From the NCBI GenBank assembly GCA_023410535.1, contig JAEYPR010000021.1, positions 62,001 to 126,000 on the forward strand: DNA of 64,000 nt, read 5' to 3'. The DNA comes from Bacillota bacterium (GTDB taxonomy: Bacteria; Bacillota; UBA4882; UBA8346). Below, one piece after another: positions 52,791-60,245 of the stretch (position 1 is its first letter; each line of letters opens with the position of its first letter). A program made the translations under genes and the position numbers. The notes under the pieces are model-generated. The model saw only the letters and a list, made by a program, of their open reading frames with translations, was not told the DNA's origin and did no database searches.

Positions 52791-52859
52791 CGATCGGTTT
52801 TCAATTTAGCCCTAACCTTCGGGTCTAGGTGGACAGAAGCCCATTCATCGTATTTTCTA
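52791..52859 (+). repeat. dispersed element copy A, in leader of 52.9-kb gene
   Basis: It matches the minus strand of 15922-15998. Its hairpin CCTAACC-TTCG-GGTCTAGG has a C(UUCG)G tetraloop; the other copy keeps a paired stem with TTCA. The shared part continues upstream through ACCCGGCCCGG. It ends 28 nt before the TTG of the membrane gene. Confidence 0.7.
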
Positions 52860-52887
52860 GATAGCATGAATCAAAGGAGCTGAGCAT

Positions 52888-55077
52888 TTGAAGGGGAGTA
52901 AGTTTATATTCGGATTGATGGTTTTGGGGCTGTTCATGCTCGGCGGAACAAACCTCCACGCTCGTGCCGAGCGGTCGGTTTTGATGATCGACATTCCGCG
53001 TTTGGATTTGGCGGAAGTTGGACCGGATCTACCCAATTTACAGCATTTTTTGGACCACGGGGCAGTTGGCATCCGGACCAGCCCGCTACCGAACCCAGTC
53101 ACGCCCGAAGCGACTTACTTAAGTTTCAATAGCGGTTCCGAATTGAAAATACCGGCCGACGGTTATCGTTTCTATAATGCCGATGAAACGATTGACGGGC
53201 AAACCGCCGGGCAATTATATCGCAATTTGTTGGGGCGGCCGGTGAAACCGTCAAACGGCGTGACTCCTGATTTTCAGTTGTTAATCGACAAATATCAGTT
53301 TCCGAAAACCTTGGGCCGGTTTGGCAAAGTTCTACGTCACCACCGGATCGGCACCGCGGTGATTGGAAACGCCGACGGTGAGTTCCTTGACCGCGTCAGC
53401 GCCGCGATGCTGATGGATGAGACGGGGAAGGTCGATTGGAGCCGTCTTGGTTCTGAAACACTTCAAGCTGATGCGCAGTTTCCTTACGGGTATCGGACCA
53501 ATACCGCAGCGGTCTTGACACTCTGGCGCAGTTGTCGAAGCCAGGCCGGGATAGTGTTGATCACATTGGGGGATTTGGAACGGATCCAACAGTTCGGACG
53601 CTATCTATCGGAATCACGTCGGCTATATTACCGGAAGTTCGCCTTACGGGAGTATGATCGGCTGCTCGGCACGTTGATGACGGAGCGGAGTCCGGGGACG
53701 TTAACGGTCGTATTCAGCGCGGTCCCCCCCGAACAACCGGTATTGGGCGGTACCCGAATGACTCCAGTGGTTTTGCAGGGGCCGGGTTTTCAAAGCGGTG
53801 TCCTTGTGTCCGGCAGTACCCGTAGGAAGGGTCTCATTACGCTAGAAGATTTGCCGGTCACTGTCTTAAGTTACCTGCAAGTCGAGTCGCGCGGTTTATA
53901 CCGGGGCGATAAACTGGGTCAAGTGCCGGGGGATTGGCGGCTGATCCCGCAACAACAACAACAATTCCTGGATAATTACAATATTCGTTGGCCTTTTTTG
54001 ACGACCTACGCCTATCTGTTGATCGCCAGTTTGTTGGGTACCATCCTTAGCTGGATTTTTGGCTGGAGCGCAAAGGTGATCTCCGGGATTCGCTGGATTT
54101 ACTTTTATTTGTTGACAATTCCGGCGGTTTGTATTATTGTCGCCTATCCTAACCCGGTCTCCTGGATCGAGGCGCTTGGTTTAACCATGGGACTGGCAAC
54201 GTTGTTATTCACAGCTGCGAAACTACTCGGCCGGGATTCTTGGCATTGCCTGGCTTGGCTCAGCGGTCTGTCGTTGCTGGTAATCATCGGGGACGGATTG
54301 CTTAACGGTCGCGCCGAATTAAACTCCTTTTGGGGGTATTCGGCGGTGGCGGGAGTCCGTTTCTACGGAATTGGCAATGAATATATGGGTTTTTTACTGG
54401 GTTCGTATATCGTCACGACCGCAATCGTTCTCCACTGTCTGAAACGCAAACCGGTGAAGCTGTTGTGGGCGTTGACGCTTTTGGTTACGGTCGTTATTAT
54501 CCATCCCAACTTTGGGGCCAATATTGGCGGTGGAATCACCGCCTTGCTTGGTTTGGGAATCACGACGTTCTTATGGCAAGAGCGGCCGATCAAGTTGAAA
54601 GAACTAATTCTCCTGAGCGGCGCATTGATGCTGATCTTATTGGGAATCGCTTTATGGGATCTTTATTTTAATAAGCAATTGATGACTCATTTTGGACAGT
54701 TCATTATGTTTGTCAAGACCGGCGGCGTTCGCGTATTGCTGGAGATGGTCCAACGGAAATTGCAATTGAATTATGATTTGATGACCTCATCACCGTGGAC
54801 TTGGGCGTTGATCGGACTGTTGGCGCTTGGTCCGTTGCTTTATAAGACCCGCTCTAAAGTTGTCACAGTTTTATTCAATGATTATCCAATGCTCTTTAAA
54901 GGTTGGGTTGGTCTGTCATGGACAGCGTTGATTGGAATCGCTGTAAACGATACGGGAATTGTGGCTGCGGCGACAATAATGATCTTTGGCGGGGCTTTAT
55001 TGCTGCAATTGACGGCTACGGTGTTTGCCCCGGCGGAGATGAACGATTCGGTAACAAAGGAGTCAAGGATATCTTGA
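52888..55077 (+). CDS. alkaline-phosphatase-like ectodomain fused to polytopic membrane domain (paralogue 1)
   Basis: A 729-residue protein. A signal peptide (FIFGLMVLGLFMLGGTNLHARA) is followed by an alkaline-phosphatase-superfamily-like domain to about residue 350 (VLMIDIPRLDLAEVGPDLPNL, PEATYLSFNSGSEL, TPVVLQGPGFQSGVL, LEDLPVTVLSYL). About nine membrane helices (375-715) then include GYSAVAGVRFYGIGNEYMG and AVNDTGIVAAAT. The usual AspHis metal residues are not evident, so catalysis is uncertain. TTG 52888 lies 7 nt after AAAGGAGC. It overlaps its paralogue downstream. Confidence 0.7.
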   Translation: MKGSKFIFGLMVLGLFMLGGTNLHARAERSVLMIDIPRLDLAEVGPDLPNLQHFLDHGAVGIRTSPLPNPVTPEATYLSFNSGSELKIPADGYRFYNADETIDGQTAGQLYRNLLGRPVKPSNGVTPDFQLLIDKYQFPKTLGRFGKVLRHHRIGTAVIGNADGEFLDRVSAAMLMDETGKVDWSRLGSETLQADAQFPYGYRTNTAAVLTLWRSCRSQAGIVLITLGDLERIQQFGRYLSESRRLYYRKFALREYDRLLGTLMTERSPGTLTVVFSAVPPEQPVLGGTRMTPVVLQGPGFQSGVLVSGSTRRKGLITLEDLPVTVLSYLQVESRGLYRGDKLGQVPGDWRLIPQQQQQFLDNYNIRWPFLTTYAYLLIASLLGTILSWIFGWSAKVISGIRWIYFYLLTIPAVCIIVAYPNPVSWIEALGLTMGLATLLFTAAKLLGRDSWHCLAWLSGLSLLVIIGDGLLNGRAELNSFWGYSAVAGVRFYGIGNEYMGFLLGSYIVTTAIVLHCLKRKPVKLLWALTLLVTVVIIHPNFGANIGGGITALLGLGITTFLWQERPIKLKELILLSGALMLILLGIALWDLYFNKQLMTHFGQFIMFVKTGGVRVLLEMVQRKLQLNYDLMTSSPWTWALIGLLALGPLLYKTRSKVVTVLFNDYPMLFKGWVGLSWTALIGIAVNDTGIVAAATIMIFGGALLLQLTATVFAPAEMNDSVTKESRIS

Positions 55078-57224
55078 GGACTAGAGTCATATTAATAAGC
55101 TGTATCTTTTTGGCGCTCTGGGTCTTTCCGATTGTCAGCCGGACCGCCGTCGCTTCCGTCAGTCAAGTAACGCGTCCGATTGTTATAATTACTGTCGATA
55201 AGTTGGACGGCAACGAACTGTTCGCCAGTTCCCTGCCTTCCATCCGGAAGTTGCTGGGCACCAGCGCTGTGGCGTTAATGAATATTCGAAGTTTATCGGG
55301 TTTATCCGACTCCGCTAGCAGTTATCTAACGCTGGGCGCGGGAAGCCGGAGCAGTTACCCCACGCCTCCGCGGAAGGATCCGCTCGTCACATTGGATAAT
55401 AGTGCGAATTCCACCCGGTTTCGCAATTGGAGCATCGGTTCGCAAGGACTGGTCTCCGGTACCCAGCTGGGTCTGGCGGAGATCGGCTGGGTGGCGAACG
55501 AAGCACTGCTCGAAGGTCATCCCCAAGACCCCGGCCGTTTGGGAGAGATACTCCACCGGGTCGGCTGGCAGACTTGCGTTATCGGCAATTTGGATACCGG
55601 TTACGGATTGTACCGTCCCGGCGGCTTAATTGTAATGGATAACCGGGGTTCAGTCGACGACGGCGCGGTTGGTCCCGAACTGAATGAGCTGGATCCTGGG
55701 TTTCCCTATCGCCAACGTTTCAGTCCCACTAAAACGTTAACGGTCTTGAAGCAAAAACTTCAGTCGCAGCGGGTGTTAGTGGTTGAATATGGCGATTTTT
55801 TTCGTTTGGACGAGTATCGGGATGAGATGCTCCCGGCGCAGTGGGAGAAATTAAAGCTCCAGAACATGCGGCGCTTTGACCAATTTCTCGGTTCCGTGCT
55901 GGAATTGCAAGAACAAAACGGGTTTGCTTTGATCCTGGTTGGCCCGTCGGTTTCTAAAAAAGGCCTACTACAAAAGGCATTGTTGGAGCCGTTGGTGATT
56001 CGGGATTCCATGGAATCACCGGGTCTATTACGTTCGGGTACAACCAAGTGGACAGGTGTGGTAGCTAATGTTGATCTCGTTCCGACCATTATGCAACTGG
56101 CCGGGGTACAGGACGAAACCCGCTTGACCGGACGGGTGGTCTCCAACGTGGCAACACAAGATTATTTACGCAAGATCGAAAACCTCAACAACCGGTTGAT
56201 GACGATCAACGCTAATCAGCGAGAGTTGCTTGACTGGTATATCGGAATCATCTCGATTGTCTGGATTCTTGCTTTATTAACGCTGTTAATTCGCAAAGCG
56301 GCCTGGGGACGTTGGCTGTTGACCGGCTTGTTGACAATCCCGGGAATATTCATTCTGATGCCGCTCCTGCCGGAGGCTTGCTGGAATGTTGTCAGTTTGA
56401 TATTGCTGATTGGGGTTGTGACGTTGTTGCTCACGCGCGTCAAGGCGACCGAAGCTCAGATGTTATTGATTGCTTCCGTGACGTGGGGCATGCTGATCGT
56501 GGACCAATTCTGCGGTTGGCGGTTGATTCGCTTCTCGGCGCTGGGCTATAGCGCGGCGGCCGGGTCGCGTTATTACGGTTTGGGCAATGAGCTGATGGGG
56601 GTGTTTTTGGCGGCGGCCTTATTGTTGGCGGATTTGTTGCGCCGGAAGTTCAAGCGCAATGGTCCGGCTTTGCTGGTGTTGGCAATCAGTTTGTTTGTCT
56701 TGAGTTGGCCGCAATTAGGGGCGAAATTTGGCGGGATTTTGGCAGGAACCATCGGTTTTTCAGTTTATTTAATCCGGCTGTACCGGCTAAACTTCCGGAA
56801 CAAATGGTTGTGGATCGTCTTGATCGGCGGTTTCGCTGTTTTAGCATCGGTTGGTTTATGGGATTACCTCCGCCATCCGGATCAGCAGACACATATCGGC
56901 CGTTTTGTCGGACTTTTCTTTTCCAAGCAATTCGGACAAGTGGGAGAGATTATTCTGCGTAAATTCGAGATGGAAATAAAACTCTCCCTCTTCAGTCCCT
57001 GGATGCGGATCATCTTCTTGGCGCTCGGGTTGGGTATTGTTAACCGCTTAATTTTAAAGCGGGCGCTGGTTCAACCGGAAGAACGTTTGGTTTGGCAGGC
57101 GATTCTCGCCGCCGGGTTAGCTTCCTATGCGGTAAATGACGCCGGGGTTTTGGCGTTTGCCACCTGTCTTGCTTTTGGTTACACTTATATGCTGTTACGG
57201 CGGACTGCCGTGAAAACCGCTTAA
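55074..57224 (+). CDS. alkaline-phosphatase-like ectodomain fused to polytopic membrane domain (paralogue 2)
   Basis: A 716-residue protein with the same architecture as its upstream neighbour: signal peptide (ILISCIFLALWVFPIVSRTAVA), phosphatase-like domain (IIVTVDKLDGNELF-like start, SASSYLTLGAGSRSS, NVDLVPTIMQLAG), then about nine helices. The helices contain GYSAAAGSRYYGLGNELMG, GAKFGGILAGT and AVNDAGVLAFATCLAFG. The TTG at 55074 overlaps the previous stop (TTGA), so the two are translated together and may form a heteromer. The membrane half shares motifs and order with paralogue 1, indicating an old tandem duplication. Confidence 0.7.
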   Translation: MRTRVILISCIFLALWVFPIVSRTAVASVSQVTRPIVIITVDKLDGNELFASSLPSIRKLLGTSAVALMNIRSLSGLSDSASSYLTLGAGSRSSYPTPPRKDPLVTLDNSANSTRFRNWSIGSQGLVSGTQLGLAEIGWVANEALLEGHPQDPGRLGEILHRVGWQTCVIGNLDTGYGLYRPGGLIVMDNRGSVDDGAVGPELNELDPGFPYRQRFSPTKTLTVLKQKLQSQRVLVVEYGDFFRLDEYRDEMLPAQWEKLKLQNMRRFDQFLGSVLELQEQNGFALILVGPSVSKKGLLQKALLEPLVIRDSMESPGLLRSGTTKWTGVVANVDLVPTIMQLAGVQDETRLTGRVVSNVATQDYLRKIENLNNRLMTINANQRELLDWYIGIISIVWILALLTLLIRKAAWGRWLLTGLLTIPGIFILMPLLPEACWNVVSLILLIGVVTLLLTRVKATEAQMLLIASVTWGMLIVDQFCGWRLIRFSALGYSAAAGSRYYGLGNELMGVFLAAALLLADLLRRKFKRNGPALLVLAISLFVLSWPQLGAKFGGILAGTIGFSVYLIRLYRLNFRNKWLWIVLIGGFAVLASVGLWDYLRHPDQQTHIGRFVGLFFSKQFGQVGEIILRKFEMEIKLSLFSPWMRIIFLALGLGIVNRLILKRALVQPEERLVWQAILAAGLASYAVNDAGVLAFATCLAFGYTYMLLRRTAVKTA

Positions 57225-57264
57225 GGAACGGGAAATTGCCGCTGGAGTCAGCAATGTCGGATGT

Positions 57265-57293
57265 AAAGATCAGCTATTGGGCTGATCTTTTTT
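57265..57293 (+). terminator. terminator of the phosphatase-like pair
   Basis: AAAGATCAGC/GCTGATCTTT stem, 6-nt loop, T run. Confidence 0.9.
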
Positions 57294-57391
57294 ATTGCAG
57301 TTTTTTAAACCGTTGAACTCGGAAACTTTTTCAAGCCACTCAGATATATGATACAACGTACACCCATATATTGATGACGGAGGTGATCTCA

Positions 57392-58273
57392 ATGTGGTTC
57401 ATCATTTGGCGGCGCAATTTCGGCAGAACGCTTTTCAATCTATTGGTCGTTGCGGTTTTAATATCAGGGATCATGACAGCGATACGCGGTTCAATCCCTA
57501 CTAGCAGTCAAGCCAAAAACGGCTTTATCACATTAATCATTGATGACTTTGGCAATTATGGCGACGGAACTTTGGCGATTTTAAAATTAGGGATTCCGAT
57601 TACCGCAGCGGTCATGCCTTTTCTCGAGCATAGCCGGAGTGACGCTGATTTGGCGCATGAATATGGGCAGGAGGTGATTTTACATCTCCCGATGGAAGCA
57701 AAGACCGGCCAGTTGAGTTGGCTCGGACCGCGGCCAATCGTCACCAAGCTGTCTACGGAACAGATTCAAACGCAAGTGCGGGAAGGGTTAGCGCAGATTT
57801 CCTGGGCGGTCGGGGTTAACAACCACATGGGATCCAAGGCAATGGAAGATTCACGGGTGGTTCGGGCGGTGCTGGAGGTAATCCGGGAGAAAAATTTAAT
57901 CTTTGTGGATAGCCGGACAACCGAACGCTCAGCAGCGCCTCAAATAAACCGGGAATTAAACCTGCCGTATTTAAGCCGTAACGTCTTTTTAGAATTGACA
58001 AAAGATAAAGCGAGTATCATCAAGCAGCTACAAAAGCTTGGCGATATCGCTTTGGCAAAAGGCTATGCCATTGGAATCGGCCATGTCGGCCATGATGGCG
58101 GTAGTGTAACCGCCGCCGCAATTCGCGATACGTATCCTGAACTGCAAGCAAGAGGAATCCAATTTATTCCGTTGCTGCAGATGCGGGCGGTGGTTTTAGA
58201 ACATCAGTCACACGGCCAACTGACCGGAACCGAACGCCAACCGAAGGTGCCGGAGCCGGTGACAGCGCCTTAA
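57392..58273 (+). CDS. divergent polysaccharide deacetylase (YibQ/DUF610 family)
   Basis: A 293-residue exported protein: an N-terminal hydrophobic helix (LFNLLVVAVLISGIMTAI), then a NodB-like barrel. ITLIIDDFGNYGDG has the metal Asp pair, EVILHLPMEAK and NNHMGSKAMED the His region, and AIGIGHVGHDG closes the site. Peptidoglycan or glycan deacetylation is the predicted role. ATG 57392 is 4 nt after GGAGGTGAT. Its last codon and stop overlap those of a convergent gene by 4 bp. Confidence 0.88.
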   Translation: MWFIIWRRNFGRTLFNLLVVAVLISGIMTAIRGSIPTSSQAKNGFITLIIDDFGNYGDGTLAILKLGIPITAAVMPFLEHSRSDADLAHEYGQEVILHLPMEAKTGQLSWLGPRPIVTKLSTEQIQTQVREGLAQISWAVGVNNHMGSKAMEDSRVVRAVLEVIREKNLIFVDSRTTERSAAPQINRELNLPYLSRNVFLELTKDKASIIKQLQKLGDIALAKGYAIGIGHVGHDGGSVTAAAIRDTYPELQARGIQFIPLLQMRAVVLEHQSHGQLTGTERQPKVPEPVTAP

Positions 58274-59127
58274 GTGGTTGCGATTGACGTTTCCGGGGGG
58301 GACGATTGCAATCGTTGTTTGGTTTGGTCCAGCCATTCTTGGGCCTCATTCGCCGGAACGTCCGATAATAACGGATCCTCGATGATCCGTTCTACGGCGG
58401 TTGTTAAATGGTCAAAAGCGTTTTGCAGCTCCCCGAGTTCTAATTCGGAACGGCCCAACCAGTAATAAGTTTCAACCGGCCAACTCAAGTGCGAAATTGC
58501 CCATTCAAAATTGTTTTTGGCGGCTGGAAAATCGCCCATGGCAAATTGAATCCGGGCCGCAATTAAGACCGGTTGGGTGTTAGACAGATCAAATGAGCGA
58601 GCTTTTTCGGCCGCGTCTAACGCTTCAGGCAATAAACCGAGTTGTTGATAAACTCGGGCTAAATTGATATATAACGGCATCGTTTGGTGGTTTTGGGAGA
58701 TCAATTCTTCCAAAATGGTCCGGGCGGTGACGAAACTACCCATTTCCCGGTGAGCCGCAGCCAAATGTACACGGAGTTGGGGTTGAAGTTTTTTATTGGC
58801 GAAAATAACCGCTTTTTCAAGAGAGGTGATTACTTCTTCCCAACGTTTTTGGCGGCCGAGGATCATACTTAACGCCACATACGGTTGGGCGAAACTCGCT
58901 CCGGATTTTGCCGAACGTTTCAATAAAGGTTCGGCTTTGACCGGATCCGGGTTGAGCGCCGCAATGTAATTCCAAAAAACGGCGGGCGCGGTCAGGTATA
59001 GGAGTAAAAGCCAACCGGCAATCCCCCCAATAAACAGCGGCCAACCGGGTTTGAATAGAAAAGCAACGAAACACCAACCGACCAAGAGCAAGGGGATGTT
59101 TTTCTGCCAAAATGCCTGGAACTTCAT
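58270..59127 (-). CDS. membrane-anchored TPR protein
   Basis: A 285-residue protein. Two close N-terminal hydrophobic stretches (IPLLLVGWCFVAFLF and LFIGGIAGWLLLLYLTAPAVFW) anchor it, and tetratricopeptide repeats fill residues 70-270 (e.g. YVALSMILGRQKRWEEVITSLEKAVIF, YINLARVYQQLGLLPEALDAAEKA, TYYWLGRSELELGELQNAFDHL). It is likely a scaffold on the cytoplasmic face or periplasm; partner unknown. ACGGAGGT precedes ATG 59127. Confidence 0.82.
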   Translation of the reverse strand: MKFQAFWQKNIPLLLVGWCFVAFLFKPGWPLFIGGIAGWLLLLYLTAPAVFWNYIAALNPDPVKAEPLLKRSAKSGASFAQPYVALSMILGRQKRWEEVITSLEKAVIFANKKLQPQLRVHLAAAHREMGSFVTARTILEELISQNHQTMPLYINLARVYQQLGLLPEALDAAEKARSFDLSNTQPVLIAARIQFAMGDFPAAKNNFEWAISHLSWPVETYYWLGRSELELGELQNAFDHLTTAVERIIEDPLLSDVPANEAQEWLDQTKQRLQSSPPETSIATT

Positions 59128-59292
59128 AACTATACCTCCGTTAATTAACTATAGCTGTCGCCTGAAATATTTGGAACAATACTTAGCATTGATCATCAAT
59201 TAAGAAGTTGTGAGTTTTCCGATGATACTCAACATTATAACAAAACCGGCATCGGTATTGAAGAACGATATTTCCGAAAGAAGGGAAAGGCA

Positions 59293-59784
59293 ATGATTCA
59301 AAATAACCCGGAGATTGATTTCGGCAGCAAAGCGCCTGAGTTCCATCTGCCCGACCAATATTCAAACGAACGAAGATTAGCTGAGTTCCAAGGGCGTTGG
59401 TTGGTGCTCTACTTTTATCCGAAAGATAATACCAGCGGCTGCACCATTGAAGCCGTCGGTTTCTCGGAACGCCTGCCGGATTTTCAGCGGCTCAATACGG
59501 AGGTCATCGGCGTGAGTCCGGACTCCGTCACCAGCCACTGTTCATTTATGGACAAACACCGTTTGCAACTGATCTTGCTCAGCGACACTGAACATCGGGT
59601 TTTGCAGGCTTATGGAGTTTGGGGTAAGAAGCAGCTCTATGGCCGCGAATATATGGGGGTAATTCGAAGTACATTTTTGATTGACCCCGCCGGAACCGTT
59701 CGAGCGGTCTGGCGTAACGTAAAGCTTAAAGATCATGTTGAGGCGGTTTACCAAAGAGTGAAAGAGCTTACGGCCGTTCAATAG
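59293..59784 (+). CDS. bcp: peroxiredoxin, Bcp/PrxQ type
   Basis: A 163-residue thiol peroxidase. The peroxidatic site is YPKDNTSGCT (Cys50; TSGCT instead of the usual TPGCT). The close resolving Cys five residues later in many Bcp enzymes is replaced by Val; Cys83 in SHCSFM may resolve it, or it may be a one-Cys enzyme. DFGSKAPEFHLPDQ and GVIRSTFLIDPAG are family segments. GAAAGAAGGGAAAGG precedes ATG 59293. Confidence 0.92.
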   Translation: MIQNNPEIDFGSKAPEFHLPDQYSNERRLAEFQGRWLVLYFYPKDNTSGCTIEAVGFSERLPDFQRLNTEVIGVSPDSVTSHCSFMDKHRLQLILLSDTEHRVLQAYGVWGKKQLYGREYMGVIRSTFLIDPAGTVRAVWRNVKLKDHVEAVYQRVKELTAVQ

Positions 59785-59810
59785 ATATTGGGCGATTGTT
59801 GAGCAGCGCC

Positions 59811-59850
59811 ATAAGAAAATCGGATCCGGACGGGTTCGATTTTCTTATTA
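59811..59850 (+). terminator. terminator hairpin after bcp
   Basis: Perfect 12-bp stem ATAAGAAAATCG/CGATTTTCTTAT with 14-nt loop. Confidence 0.6.
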
Positions 59851-60245
59851 TTCGGGATAAATTGGCTGCGGAACCTGATATATCAATTTATGAAACAGGC
59901 AAACAGCTGGTTATTGTTTTTCCAGAACAACCATAAATTTGCGGTAAATAGTTTCATTTTGGAAAATATTATGTTATATTTGATGGTAGAAAGTAAATTC
60001 CAACCTAAAAAAGTTATTCTTTCAGACTTTTTATTTCCAGCGCCTTGTTGATTCGAACCCTGGATCAATCGCTGGGCAAACACTCCGAGAATTGCATCTG
60101 ACAAACGCCCCCTTCGCGAGACGAATAACCAATATATGATCAGCCCAGATATATCTCTTAATTTATTGCGATATTGCTTCGTGAAAAATATTGTTTTGCA
60201 ATTCTCGCAACTCACCAGAGCGAACCGTTGGGGAGGTAAATTGGA
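59851..60245. other. 395-bp AT-rich gap upstream of repeat protein
   Basis: No supported gene is seen. A possible promoter is TTGCGA, 17-nt spacer, TATTGT (60166-60194). GGGGAGG at 60230-60236 is the ribosome binding site of the next gene. Confidence 0.4.
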
